IMG/VR virus record: IMGVR_UViG_3300035698_029380
Span: 1 to 60,288 of that record
Origin: a virus
Strand: one strand, 5' to 3'
DNA: 60,288 nucleotides
The notes under the pieces are model-generated. The model searched no databases. It saw nothing but the letters and a program-made list of their open reading frames with translations, and was not told the DNA's origin. Shown here in pieces: positions 8,593 through 17,143 of this stretch. Position numbers and translations under genes: made by a program. Numbering within the stretch: the stretch's first letter is position 1; every line of letters starts with the position of its first letter.

Positions 8593-8897
8593 TTTGTTTT
8601 TATTGAAATTTCATATAAAATTTTTACTATTTCTTCCAATCTACCAACAGCTATTTCTAATCTTTGTGTAGTGCTAGATATATCCCCAATGCTAATAGCA
8701 GTATTTTCTAACTGTTCTTCTTTTGTTTCATCTTTTTCTTGTAAAAGTATTATTTTAGCTTTATTCTCTTGTACTTGCGCCATAGATTCTAAAGCAGAGT
8801 TTCCAAAAAATAAAACTGCGGCAAAAAATATTAATGCCACTATTTCTATTACTATATTTTCTTTTATTTTTTCTATAAGTGATTGCTTCTGTGGCAT
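8589..8897 (-). CDS. Single-pass membrane coiled-coil protein
   Basis: 102 residues: a short cytoplasmic start, one transmembrane segment at residues ~14-32 (IVIEIVALIFFAAVLFFG), then a ~65-residue coiled coil rich in Glu, Lys and Ile. It is first gene of the minus-strand late operon, directly behind the late motif, with ribosome binding site AGAGGT. The shape resembles an inner-membrane spanin or an adaptor for the secreted protein encoded next. This is inferred only from topology. Confidence 0.65.
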   Translation of the reverse strand: MPQKQSLIEKIKENIVIEIVALIFFAAVLFFGNSALESMAQVQENKAKIILLQEKDETKEEQLENTAISIGDISSTTQRLEIAVGRLEEIVKILYEISIKTK

Positions 8898-8912
8898 GTT
8901 TTACCTCTTGGA

Positions 8913-8923
8913 TTTATCTTTAC
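8913..8923 (-). promoter_or_regulatory. Late-type promoter motif
   Basis: GTAAAGATAAA on the minus strand, 26 nt before the ATG at 8897. AGAGGT follows right after the predicted start of transcription. It would drive the six-gene operon 8897 to 5909. Confidence 0.65.
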
Positions 8924-9294
8924 GGCGTATTATATATATTTTTTAAAAAATATAGATTTTTAGCCAAAAAAAAGTATCTCTTACCGCTTATATAAAAGCA
9001 TTAATAGTTATAAGAATAAAAAACTTGTTAAGAATAGAATAAAAAGTTTAAAAATATAATAAAAAATTAATAAAAAACAAAAGTTAAGAAACAAAAACCC
9101 AAAGTAAAAAAAGAAAGCTAAAAAAAAAGCCAACAAGTTAGCCTGAAGCAAAAAAGACTCTTGAACTGACAAGAACTCCCTAAACCGGGGTCTAGGGGGA
9201 TTTAAGCAAAATACAAACATTTATATATATAAAAGCAATACCAAACAAAATCTTATATTTCAGTAAAGCATATATAGAATAAAAGGAGTTTATT
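8924..9294. other. Gene-free region
   Basis: About 370 bp, strongly A-rich on the plus strand, without a convincing gene. A minus-strand frame at 9008-9220 is low-complexity Phe/Leu and has no ribosome binding site. AACTTGTT (near 9024) and AACAAGTT (near 9132) are complementary, and a GC-rich island at 9180-9205 (CCGGGGTCTAGGGGG) stands out, so a small RNA or structured leader cannot be excluded. The right end holds the promoter and ribosome binding site of the next gene. Confidence 0.4.
9263..9273 (+). promoter_or_regulatory. Variant late-type promoter motif
   Basis: GTAAAGCATAT, matching GTAAAGATAAA in the first six positions, lies 32 nt before the ATG at 9295, within the 25-41 nt range of the other late genes. 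AAAAGGAG follows as ribosome binding site. Confidence 0.4.
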
Positions 9295-10185
9295 ATGCCA
9301 GCTAAAAAACAAGTTAAACCAGAAGATCAAATCGATCTTTCTAAAATTAAAAATATAGAGGCTGCCGAAGCTGTTGAACCAGGATTTAGTAATAAAATTA
9401 AATCTTCTAGAAAGGCAAAAAGTTCTAAATTTCAATTTACAGATGCTGAACTTATTCCTATTCCTAGTCGCGGAAGATTATATGAAAACGTTACTGATGA
9501 TCAAGATATTTTAAAAGGATTTATTAAAATGTTTCCTATGACAATTAAGGAAGAGGAAATTCTTTCTACTCCAAGATTTATTAAATCAGGCTCATCAACA
9601 AGAATGATTTTAGAAAGATGCATAGCTTCTGATATGGACGCAAAAGATTTACTTTTGTTTGATAGTAATTTTTTGTTATTTTACCTTCGCAAAATTTCTT
9701 ATGGTGATGAATATAAATTTGAGATTACTTGTTCTAATACTATTTGCGAAAGAAAGTTTACCCATGAAATAAATATTTCAAAACTTGTATTTGAAGATTT
9801 ACCAAAAAATGTAAAAGAGCCTATTGTTATAAAGCTTCCAAAATCTAAATATACAATTAAAGTAATTCTTCCAAGATTATACCATTCAGAAGAAATTTTT
9901 ATGAGAAATCAAAATAGAAAAAGATCGACTTCTGACGAAGATAAAAGAATGGTTGATAATTTAATAGTTACTACTTTAGAAATTTTAGATGATAAAAAAA
10001 ATCAAGTTGATAAATCTGATTGGGAAGAGTTTTTTGAGGCTTTGCCAGGCTTAGATTCTGGACTATTGAGAGAAAAAACTTCTTTTAGTACTGGGGTTGA
10101 TGAATTAAAAGATGTAGTTTGTCCTTATTGTGATGCGAACTACTCTGGTACAATTCCTATAGGGCCAGAATTTTTTCGTTTTTAG
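9295..10185 (+). CDS. T4 gp26-like baseplate protein
   Basis: 296 residues. The order of motifs fits the T4 baseplate (gp26-type) family: IPIPSRGRLY (~residues 53-62), MFPMTIKEEEILSTPRFIKSG (~78-98), DLLLFDSNFLLFYLRKISYG (~118-137), a cysteine-containing segment CSNTICERKF (~146-155) and a C-terminal CPYC. The family takes part in baseplate hub assembly. An acidic/basic N-terminal extension of ~40 residues precedes the core. The next small frame continues in the +1 phase and may be an extension made by frameshifting. Confidence 0.8.
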   Translation: MPAKKQVKPEDQIDLSKIKNIEAAEAVEPGFSNKIKSSRKAKSSKFQFTDAELIPIPSRGRLYENVTDDQDILKGFIKMFPMTIKEEEILSTPRFIKSGSSTRMILERCIASDMDAKDLLLFDSNFLLFYLRKISYGDEYKFEITCSNTICERKFTHEINISKLVFEDLPKNVKEPIVIKLPKSKYTIKVILPRLYHSEEIFMRNQNRKRSTSDEDKRMVDNLIVTTLEILDDKKNQVDKSDWEEFFEALPGLDSGLLREKTSFSTGVDELKDVVCPYCDANYSGTIPIGPEFFRF

Positions 10186-10204
10186 TGAGAAAAACAGGAT
10201 AAAC

Positions 10205-10411
10205 ATTTTTAATAACTTGTTTTTTCTCACCAAATGGGGATTTTCTTACAGCGACTTAACATTAATGCCTTTAGATGAGTTTTATTATTATGTAAAACTT
10301 TATAATAAAAATAAAAACCAGGTGGCTAATGAAGAAGCTATGCAACAAATGCAATCCAACGTTAAAAAACGAGATCCTAAATCAATTGGTATGATTACCC
10401 CTAATAAATAA
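10205..10411 (+). CDS. Small tail/baseplate assembly protein, possible frameshift product
   Basis: The core is LTKWGFSYSDLTLMPLDEFYYYVK, like the short proteins that follow gp26-type genes in many myophages. No ATG precedes this core; the first in frame falls inside it (10260s). AUU at 10205 has AGGA at the right distance, and TTG at 10217 is farther from it. The frame is open back to 10163 and overlaps the end of the gp26-like gene, where runs of T (10171-10176, 10179-10183) could allow a +1 shift. Whether it is made separately or as a fusion is undecided. I place the start at the AUU. Confidence 0.5.
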   Translation: MFNNLFFLTKWGFSYSDLTLMPLDEFYYYVKLYNKNKNQVANEEAMQQMQSNVKKRDPKSIGMITPNK

Positions 10412-10412
10412 T

Positions 10413-10796
10413 TTATCCTATTAGTGTTATTGCTGGCGCTGTTTCTTCTAAAATATAAATATCAGAAATGGCATCAGTTAAAACTTTTGTTCTAACCTTG
10501 CATAAAAGGCTTTCCGTATCTCCAGGTAAAGAAGCATTGCGACGAGCTAGAATATAAGTATCCCCAGCAGATTCTGGGAACAATAGCCAAGAATCTCCAG
10601 TTGAGTTACTAACTATATCTTCAAAATCATATCCAACTTTTCCAGAGTCTCCGCCTTGAGAACCAAAACTATCACCAGCAGTATCTCCATAGCCATAATA
10701 TGCTTCGCTATCGCCATCGTTGTCGGTTACTACATCTCTAACATATTTAATACTTCTGCCATTTTCAAGTTCTATTATAATATAAGCTTTAATCAT
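10413..10796 (-). CDS. GD(S/T)-rich probable structural protein
   Basis: 127 residues with a beta-strand-like pattern and seven Gly-Asp-Ser/Thr triplets. It lies convergent to the baseplate genes. Ribosome binding site AGGGAG and the late motif precede it. The same enrichment appears in the late minus-strand protein 56553-57323, suggesting the two belong to one kind of virion component. No family recognised. Confidence 0.6.
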   Translation of the reverse strand: MIKAYIIIELENGRSIKYVRDVVTDNDGDSEAYYGYGDTAGDSFGSQGGDSGKVGYDFEDIVSNSTGDSWLLFPESAGDTYILARRNASLPGDTESLLCKVRTKVLTDAISDIYILEETAPAITLIG

Positions 10797-10813
10797 TTTC
10801 TTCTCCCTAAAAA

Positions 10814-10840
10814 TTTATCTTTACGAAAGGTAAAGATAAA
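10814..10840. promoter_or_regulatory. Divergent late-type motif pair
   Basis: The minus copy (10824-10814) is 28 nt before the ATG at 10796. A plus copy (10830-10840) mirrors it across GAAAG. The plus copy has no clear gene behind it before the early promoter at 10889, only AAAGGACGG and no start codon nearby. It may be non-coding or part of a palindromic binding site. Confidence 0.55.
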
Positions 10841-10888
10841 TTATATTTAATAAAGGACGGTAAAATTTAAAAAATTTATTAATATAAC

Positions 10889-10917
10889 TTGACAAGAAAC
10901 AACATATATATTATTAT
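10889..10917 (+). promoter_or_regulatory. Early sigma70-type promoter
   Basis: TTGACA (10889-10894), a 17-nt spacer, then TATTAT (10912-10917). The likely start of transcription falls inside the palindrome at 10921-10942. It drives the SSB gene. Confidence 0.75.
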
Positions 10918-10920
10918 AAA

Positions 10921-10942
10921 TATAATCTCTTAAGAGATTATA
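10921..10942. promoter_or_regulatory. 22-bp perfect palindrome at the SSB promoter
   Basis: TATAATCTCTT/AAGAGATTATA overlaps the predicted start of transcription. It could be an operator for a dimeric repressor or a 5' hairpin for autogenous control, as SSB genes of T4-like phages are translationally autoregulated. It lacks the T tract of a terminator. Confidence 0.5.
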
Positions 10943-11030
10943 AAAAAAAATCATGCCGTGCAAAAATGTCCATTAGTCCAAAGCCCAATGGCGTATGACA
11001 AATAAGAAAACACGGCCAAGGAGCATGATC

Positions 11031-11870
11031 ATGACTGAACAAGAAGTCAAAGACATGAAAGCTGTTATGGCAGCTGACAAAACGGGTAACAGAAAATTTT
11101 GGAGCCCGCCATCAAAAGTAGAGGGAACATTCCCAATACGTATTTTACCCCCACTAAAGAAAAATGAAGAAAAAGTTTTTTACTTTTCTCATCAAGCGCA
11201 TTGGTTGGCTGGAAGCTCATATGAGTGTCTAGCTCAAACACTCATGGATAAGAATAGAAAACTTCACGAATCAGAACCCTGTCCAGTTTGCCAGTTTGTA
11301 AAAAAACTTTACGCTACTGCTGAGAGAGATACAGATGAATGGAAGTTGGCGTCTAGTTTAAGAGCAAAAGCTAGATATATTTATCGAGTTGTAGTTAGAA
11401 ATTCTGAAAACTACAAAAACGAAAATGAAGATATTCCTGTATTTTACGAAACGGGTAAAACTATTTTTGATATAATTTATCACGTTATTACAGAAACTAA
11501 GTTTGGGATTATTGTTGATTTAAAAAATGGCAGAGATTTTAATATTGTTAAAAATGGTGTTGGGCGCCAATCTCGATATGATCAATCAATGCCAGAAGCT
11601 GAAATCTCACAAGTTTTTGAAGATGCCCAGAAAATAAAAACTCTTCTTGAAAACGCTACAAAAATGAACTATTCTTCTCTTATTGAATTTACATCTTATA
11701 ATTTTCTTGATAAAGAAATGAAGGAATCTATGGGAATAATACAACAATCTGACAATCAACAAGGACCATTACAAGAGTTTGATAATGCAAAAAAACCCGA
11801 AGAGCCTGCCGAGCTAAAAGAAGAAGGCGGCGATGAAATTGACGAAATTTTAAAAGAGTTTACCGTTTGA
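11031..11870 (+). CDS. gp32-like single-stranded DNA-binding protein
   Basis: About 280 residues from the ATG at 11031, chosen because AAGGAG lies 7 nt upstream. An upstream ATG at 10995 would add a basic stretch (KKTRPRS) that resembles the gp32 LAST motif, so it remains possible. The zinc site is visible: His in SHQAHW, then C in YECLA and the pair CPVC, as in T4 gp32. The C-terminus is acidic (EEGGDEIDEILKEF), the usual partner-binding tail. It coats single strands during replication and recombination and sits just before UvsX. Confidence 0.85.
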   Translation: MTEQEVKDMKAVMAADKTGNRKFWSPPSKVEGTFPIRILPPLKKNEEKVFYFSHQAHWLAGSSYECLAQTLMDKNRKLHESEPCPVCQFVKKLYATAERDTDEWKLASSLRAKARYIYRVVVRNSENYKNENEDIPVFYETGKTIFDIIYHVITETKFGIIVDLKNGRDFNIVKNGVGRQSRYDQSMPEAEISQVFEDAQKIKTLLENATKMNYSSLIEFTSYNFLDKEMKESMGIIQQSDNQQGPLQEFDNAKKPEEPAELKEEGGDEIDEILKEFTV

Positions 11871-11877
11871 AAAATAT

Positions 11878-11901
11878 AAGCCCCGCTTAAGCGGGGCTTA
11901 T
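11878..11901 (+). terminator. GC hairpin between SSB and UvsX
   Basis: A 24-nt perfect palindrome with core AAGCCCCGCTTAAGCGGGGCTT directly after the SSB gene. Only a weak T stretch follows, so it may be a partial terminator, an attenuator or an mRNA-protecting hairpin. Confidence 0.6.
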
Positions 11902-11915
11902 AATTAGGAGAAAAA

Positions 11916-13193
11916 ATGTCAAAAAAGACAATCAGTTTGCCAGTTGAAGAAACTTCTTTTACTGAAATTGATAGAATAATTTCTAAGGAATTTAAAAATT
12001 TAGTTGATTTGTCAAAAGTAGATACAAAAATAAAAATTTGGTTAGATATTGGTGTTTACGCTTTAAATTATATATGCTCAAAAAATCTTTTTGGAGCAAT
12101 TCCGGTTGGAAGAGTTTCAAGCATTGATGGATTGACTGGAACTGCAAAGTCTCTTTTTGTTTCTAGCTTGATGAAAGATCCTCAACTTGATTATATACTT
12201 TTAATTGAAACGGAAGGCGGAGGAAATTCAGCTGAATTGCTGGAATTTGCTGGAGTGGATTTGAAAAAAGTTCGTGTAATAAAAGCTAATACTTTTGAAA
12301 ATTATGAAATAAGTAAAAAAACTTCAAAAATAAAAGAAATTGCTGATAATAAATTTCCTATAACAATCAAGGGATTGAATACCCCTGATAATATTTATAA
12401 GGAGGGAGTTACTAGACTTGTTCGTAGATTTATAAATGCCATAGAGTTTAATAATATATCAAAAAATATTCTTATTGTTATGGATAGTCTTGGAAATATA
12501 AGTTCTGTTAGAGATTTTTCTGGAACTTCTGATATGGGAGCAAAACCAAAAGCTATTAATACTTTTTTTAGGAATTTTGATTTGGCTTTTGAGAGAACAA
12601 ACGTAGCTTTTGTGTTTACAAATAAATTATATGTAAATATAGGAAATCCTTATGAGCCATATAAAGTTTCTGGCGGAACTGGAGTAGAATTCAATCCATC
12701 TCTTTCAATTAGATTATCCGATACAGCTGTACTTGATACAATGGTAGAGAAGGAAATGACAGCAGAGAAGGATAGAAGAAAAACTGCTCTTGGAAGTTCA
12801 ATAAAAAACATTAAGGCTAAAATAACTAAATCAAGATTTGGAACAGAATTCCGCCAAATACCAATCGTTGTAGACATGGCTGTTGGTCCGGCTAAATATT
12901 CTGGATTATTTACATTATGCAGAGATTTTGGAACAATATCAAAAAATGGCTCAATGTATAAAATGGATGGAGTATTTGATAAAGCTTTTTATAAAAAAGA
13001 TTTTATAGATATGATAATAAAAGATGAGGAAAATGTTATAAATAAAATGCAACTAAAACTAGAAGAAGCGGAAAAAAGAATAAAAACTGAAAAATTAGAA
13101 GGCATAAATATAACAGAGATGGTAGAAGAAGAAAGTGAAGAAAAAGATTATGAAGAAATGAAAAAAACTATGATAAAGGAGATGGAGAAATGA
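11916..13193 (+). CDS. uvsX: UvsX/RecA-like recombinase
   Basis: 425 residues. A RecA core is visible: Walker A-like GLTGTAKS (residues ~72-79), LLIETEGGG after it, and Walker B ILIVMDSLG (~190-198), then loop regions rich in Gly/Ser/Thr and VSGGTGVEFNPS. The Ala-Lys-Ser ending of the P-loop departs from GK(T/S), as in T4-like UvsX proteins that have unusual P-loops. The C-terminus is acidic and coiled. It pairs homologous DNA for recombination-dependent replication, with SSB upstream and UvsW downstream. Ribosome binding site TAGGAG. Confidence 0.88.
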   Translation: MSKKTISLPVEETSFTEIDRIISKEFKNLVDLSKVDTKIKIWLDIGVYALNYICSKNLFGAIPVGRVSSIDGLTGTAKSLFVSSLMKDPQLDYILLIETEGGGNSAELLEFAGVDLKKVRVIKANTFENYEISKKTSKIKEIADNKFPITIKGLNTPDNIYKEGVTRLVRRFINAIEFNNISKNILIVMDSLGNISSVRDFSGTSDMGAKPKAINTFFRNFDLAFERTNVAFVFTNKLYVNIGNPYEPYKVSGGTGVEFNPSLSIRLSDTAVLDTMVEKEMTAEKDRRKTALGSSIKNIKAKITKSRFGTEFRQIPIVVDMAVGPAKYSGLFTLCRDFGTISKNGSMYKMDGVFDKAFYKKDFIDMIIKDEENVINKMQLKLEEAEKRIKTEKLEGINITEMVEEESEEKDYEEMKKTMIKEMEK

Positions 13194-13399
13194 TAAATCA
13201 AGATATAGAACAAAAAATGGAAAAACTAGATTTGGAGAGATTAAAAATTGATTGCGCTGAAAAAATTTTAATTGTAACAAAATCGAATGATTTTCTTATC
13301 CCTTCAGAATCGAATGATTTTGTTGGTTCCTCGAATAAACTAGATAGTCTTATTTTTGAAATATTTGAACAATCACTTAAAAATATAAAGGAGCTATAA
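13190..13399 (+). CDS. Small acidic helical protein
   Basis: 69 residues, mostly helical and acidic, with IPSESNDFVGSSNK in the middle. Coupled to UvsX by ATGA and directly followed by the GroES-like gene. The position would suit a recombination accessory such as UvsY, but no similarity is evident and it is half that size. Confidence 0.55.
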   Translation: MINQDIEQKMEKLDLERLKIDCAEKILIVTKSNDFLIPSESNDFVGSSNKLDSLIFEIFEQSLKNIKEL

Positions 13400-13723
13400 A
13401 TGGCACAAATTACAGCAGAAATTTTTTGGGGAAAAGGTTTAAAACCAACTGGAGAATTTATTCTTTTGAAAATGAAAACTGATATAAGATCTCTTGTATC
13501 AAAAGGAGGAATAATTGAGCCAGACGCTGGAAATAAAAAGCGATTTTTAGCTACAGTATTATCTGGTGGCAATAAAGTTAATTTTGATGAGTTAGATTTT
13601 TCTATTGGCGATACAGTTATATTCAATGATTATGATGCAAAGTATCTTGAAGAATATGTAGGCAAAGAGTTGTATCTCATTACTCGTCCAGTATCAGTAA
13701 TGGCTGTTTATGAAATTGAATGA
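13400..13723 (+). CDS. GroES-like co-chaperonin (gp31-type role)
   Basis: 107 residues with the cpn10 pattern: PTGEFILLKMKT (strand 1), SKGGIIEPDAGNKK (residues ~35-48, where the mobile loop and roof lie), ATVLSGGNK, IGDTVIFNDYDAKYL (~75-89) and a final LYLITRPVSVMAVYE. T4 gp31 replaces host GroES so that GroEL can fold the capsid protein; the same job is the natural inference. It overlaps the helicase gene by ATGA. Placement in a recombination operon is unusual. Confidence 0.75.
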   Translation: MAQITAEIFWGKGLKPTGEFILLKMKTDIRSLVSKGGIIEPDAGNKKRFLATVLSGGNKVNFDELDFSIGDTVIFNDYDAKYLEEYVGKELYLITRPVSVMAVYEIE

Positions 13724-15114
13724 AGCTGCATATAGATGACAAAATTGTTGGGATTATTTTTGAAGATAGAGAAGAAAAGAAAATTCTTAAAAATGAGTTT
13801 ACTTATGAAGATAGAAGCATGGTATTTGCTAGAGGAACTTATGATGCTAAGAAAATACGAAAAGTTTGTTTTTTAAAAGATGTAGAAAAATATAGTTATC
13901 TATATTCTGGTTTTTTGCAAGATTTATTATTAACAATAAAAAAATACAAAATACAAGTTTCAGAAATAAAAGATGATAGAACTAAGTTTGTACACCAGAA
14001 AAAGAAGTATTTAGTAGAAGAACTAGAACATTATTTTCCTTTTGATTATAATAAGCATCAAATCAGAGCTTTACAAACAATGCTAAAAATAAATAAAGGC
14101 ATAATAAAAATGCCGACTTCTGCTGGTAAAACTGAGATAATGATAGCTTATGTAAAAGCTACAAGATTACCAACACTAATTCTTGTCAACAGAAAATTTT
14201 TAGCAGATCAAACGCGAAGAAGGTTTATAGATGCTGGAATAGAAGATGTTGGAGTGTGGCATAGCGAGCATAAACAAAATGGAAATAATGTTATGGTTGC
14301 CACTATTGGCTCCGTAAAAAGCGTTTCTGCTTTACACAATTATAAAGCTTTATTTTGTGATGAGGTTCATCATGCTTGCTCTAAAACATTTCAACAATTT
14401 TTAAATATCGCAGGATATTCTGTAAAGTTTGGGCTTTCCGCTACTCCAGATCCTGGCAGGGGTCATAAATATGATTTTGCGCTTATACGGCAATATTTTG
14501 GTAATGTTATAGCAGAAGTTTCCGCTAAAGAGTTAATAGATAATAAAGTAATGGCCCTTCCAAAAATAACATTTGTTCCAGTTGAATGCAGAAGAACAGA
14601 AGTTTGGCAAGCGGCTTATGAACTTGGCATAGTAAAAAATACAGCAAGAAATATGAAAATTTGCGAAATAGTTGAGCATTTTAATATGCCAACGCTTATT
14701 CTTATAAAAGATGTTAAGTATAAGCAAGGCGAAATAATAAAAAAAGTTATTGAAGAAGAAACACATAAAAAAGTAGCTTATATTTTTGGTGGAACTCCAA
14801 CAAAAGAAAGAGAAGAGGTGAGACAATCATTTGAAAATGATGAGTTAGATGTTATAGTTTCTACTAATATATTAAATGAAGGCGTATCAATAAAAGCTAT
14901 AAAAGTTTTAATAAATGCTTCTGGCGGAAAAAGCAAAGTGGAAAATTTACAAAAGTTAGGAAGAGGCGTTAGAATAGCAAAAAATAAAGATGAAGTAATA
15001 ATTATAGATTTTGAAGATAATGGCAATAAATTTACTAAACGGCACTCAGATATAAGAAAAAGATTATACAAAAAAGAAGGGTATAATGAAATCGAAGTTA
15101 GAGACTTGCCGTAA
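13720..15114 (+). CDS. uvsW: UvsW-like SF2 helicase
   Basis: 464 residues. Motifs in order: Q-like HQIRALQTML, motif I MPTSAGKTEIM (residues ~129-139), motif Ia LVNRKFLADQTR, motif II DEVHHA (~211-216), motif III GLSATPDP, motif V STNILNEGVSIKA and motif VI QKLGRGVRIA. It matches T4 UvsW, which remodels branched recombination intermediates and removes R-loops, ending origin-dependent initiation. The N-terminal ~110 residues fit the UvsW substrate-binding domain. Confidence 0.88.
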   Translation: MKLHIDDKIVGIIFEDREEKKILKNEFTYEDRSMVFARGTYDAKKIRKVCFLKDVEKYSYLYSGFLQDLLLTIKKYKIQVSEIKDDRTKFVHQKKKYLVEELEHYFPFDYNKHQIRALQTMLKINKGIIKMPTSAGKTEIMIAYVKATRLPTLILVNRKFLADQTRRRFIDAGIEDVGVWHSEHKQNGNNVMVATIGSVKSVSALHNYKALFCDEVHHACSKTFQQFLNIAGYSVKFGLSATPDPGRGHKYDFALIRQYFGNVIAEVSAKELIDNKVMALPKITFVPVECRRTEVWQAAYELGIVKNTARNMKICEIVEHFNMPTLILIKDVKYKQGEIIKKVIEEETHKKVAYIFGGTPTKEREEVRQSFENDELDVIVSTNILNEGVSIKAIKVLINASGGKSKVENLQKLGRGVRIAKNKDEVIIIDFEDNGNKFTKRHSDIRKRLYKKEGYNEIEVRDLP

Positions 15115-15235
15115 AATTAAAACCTTAGTTCATTTATTTAATTTTATAAATGATAGAACATTAATAAAAGTTATTTTTGTTGATAACAAACATCATATAA
15201 TTGAATACGAGGAAATTCCCTCATTGTCTCTGTAA
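15086..15235 (+). CDS. Microprotein of the K-L-V-x-L-F family
   Basis: 49 residues beginning MKSKLETCRKIKTLVHLFNF, with ribosome binding site GAAGGG inside the end of uvsW. IKTLVHLFN is nearly identical to IKFLVHLFD in the microprotein at 21732. Its stop overlaps the late motif at 15232. Similar tiny proteins recur between replication genes; function unknown. Confidence 0.55.
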   Translation: MKSKLETCRKIKTLVHLFNFINDRTLIKVIFVDNKHHIIEYEEIPSLSL

Positions 15236-15242
15236 AGATAAA
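15232..15242 (+). promoter_or_regulatory. Late-type promoter motif
   Basis: GTAAAGATAAA, 34 nt before the ATG at 15266, with GAGAGAAA as a weak ribosome binding site. It would drive the late operon 15266-19018. Confidence 0.65.
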
Positions 15243-15265
15243 ATAAACTTGAATGAGAGAAATTA

Positions 15266-17143
15266 ATGAGAATAACTGATGTTTTTGCAGAAGAGCTTAT
15301 TTTTGATGAAGATGATGAATGTTTAGTTCTTGAAGAAGGTTCTTTTCCGCTAAGTCCTTTTATTGCTTTCGCAGCTTTTAAAAGAAGTATTTTTAATAAA
15401 CTCAAAAAAACAAAAAGCTTTAGAACTGCTAAAAAAATTTCCAAGCTTCCTATTGAAGCTAAAGCAAAAGCTTTGACGGCAGTAGAAAAAGCCAAAGCAT
15501 CTGTCGGAGCAACAGCTGGAAAGGGCAAAGAAGCTACAGTTTATAAGCTAACTTCGGAACAAATGAAGGTTATGGCCAGCGTTTATTCTAAATATGGGAA
15601 ACAGCTTGTTAATGAAATACTTAAATTTAGAAAAAATATTCTAGCTCCTTACCAATTAATAAAAAGAACAATAAAAAAAGGTGCCAGAATTTCTTCAAAA
15701 GATATTACTGGAATGTCAAGAGAAGAATATGAATCAGCTTTAGAAAGTGGAAGAAAAAAGATTGAATCTCGTGGTGAGAAATTTTTTGGAAAATCAAAAG
15801 AATCTCAAGCTAAGTTAGGCGAAATAAGTGAAAGAATTAAAAACCTTGAAAACCTTAAAAAAGGATTTATTTCTGGAAAGAAACCTGAATATAGCATAGC
15901 AAATAAAGTTTATAGATCTTTTGATGTTGGGGAAGAGGAATTTGGTGGATATTCAAGAGACGAACTAAGAAAAACTTATGATTCTTTAATGTCAACAAGA
16001 AAATCAATTAAAGACGAACTAAAAAGACTGCGCTCTAAAAAATCGTTAACTCCAGAAGATTTTGCTAAGGCTCAAGAACTAATGAAAAAAACAAAAGAGC
16101 TTGAATCTGGAAGAGCGATTGATTTAACAAAAGAAGAACAATTTAAAAAAAGCGGTGGTTTTAATGCGGCTCTGGGTAAATATTTCTTCTCAAGGGAAAT
16201 TTGGAAAGAACTAACTCGCCCGGGTCAGTTAAATGTTTTCAAAAAAACTTATTTGTCTATCATTGATGAAATGTTAGAAAAAGTTCGCGGTCGCAAAGGT
16301 AGCGAATTTACTAAACTAGTTAAAGGAAAAAAAGGCGTTGAATTCACCAATAAAGAAAAAATGATTTGGGCTAAACGTCCTAGTATAAAAGTTTTTTCTG
16401 GAGATATAAAAGATTATTATTTAAAGATTACGCCAGAACAATTTCTTGAAAAACCAATTTCAATGAAACGTTCTCCTAAATTAAGAAAAGCTGAACAACA
16501 AATAGAAAATGAAGTAAAAAGATTTGAAAGAAAGTTAGGAAAGATTATAACAGCCGAAGATTTAGGACGACTAAAAAAATATAGGTTGATTAACAATTTA
16601 ATTACATTTAAAGAACTTGAAACTCCAAAAAAACTTTTTAAAACTAGAGAAGAACTACAGCAAGAAACAAAAAAACTAAAGTCAAGAGAAGATTATTTAC
16701 CGCAAGATGAATTTGTTAGAAGGATTCGTGAAATAGCTACGATAGAATATGACACTATGGCTGAATTAAGAAATGCTAAAATACAGGCTTCCGCTTTAGC
16801 AAGACAAATGAGAGATCAAAATGATGAAGAAGTTGTTGAAAAATATGCTAATATTTTAAAACAAATAAAATTTAGAAGAGACATTTCTTTACAAAAAATT
16901 ATCGGACAAGAAGTAGAGCCAACTGGAATAATAGATATTGATGATATTGAAAAAATAGCAACAAAAATAATGAAATCTGAATACACTAATGTTGATGATC
17001 CAAAACATGATAGCGCAAGACTTGAAAAATTAATAGATCAATATAAAAAATCTGATCCGGAAAACGCTGAAAGAAATTTAGAAGAAATAGGTTTCTTATT
17101 GAAGAGAGTTGAAAGAAAACTTAACATTGCGGTTAAAAAATGA
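15266..17143 (+). CDS. Large basic helical internal-type protein
   Basis: 625 residues. It begins MRITDVFAEE and then a very acidic stretch with LVLEEGS, both possible propeptide ends. The rest is extremely rich in Lys, Arg and Glu helices without recognisable catalytic motifs. Acidic propeptide plus basic body parallels the protein at 5236. Size and charge fit a head-internal or DNA-binding virion protein. The late promoter supports this; the sequence alone does not prove it. Confidence 0.65.
   Translation: MRITDVFAEELIFDEDDECLVLEEGSFPLSPFIAFAAFKRSIFNKLKKTKSFRTAKKISKLPIEAKAKALTAVEKAKASVGATAGKGKEATVYKLTSEQMKVMASVYSKYGKQLVNEILKFRKNILAPYQLIKRTIKKGARISSKDITGMSREEYESALESGRKKIESRGEKFFGKSKESQAKLGEISERIKNLENLKKGFISGKKPEYSIANKVYRSFDVGEEEFGGYSRDELRKTYDSLMSTRKSIKDELKRLRSKKSLTPEDFAKAQELMKKTKELESGRAIDLTKEEQFKKSGGFNAALGKYFFSREIWKELTRPGQLNVFKKTYLSIIDEMLEKVRGRKGSEFTKLVKGKKGVEFTNKEKMIWAKRPSIKVFSGDIKDYYLKITPEQFLEKPISMKRSPKLRKAEQQIENEVKRFERKLGKIITAEDLGRLKKYRLINNLITFKELETPKKLFKTREELQQETKKLKSREDYLPQDEFVRRIREIATIEYDTMAELRNAKIQASALARQMRDQNDEEVVEKYANILKQIKFRRDISLQKIIGQEVEPTGIIDIDDIEKIATKIMKSEYTNVDDPKHDSARLEKLIDQYKKSDPENAERNLEEIGFLLKRVERKLNIAVKK

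Noticed and set aside
9008-9220. Minus-strand frame rich in Phe and Leu
   Set aside because: Low-complexity complement of an A-rich stretch; no start signal.
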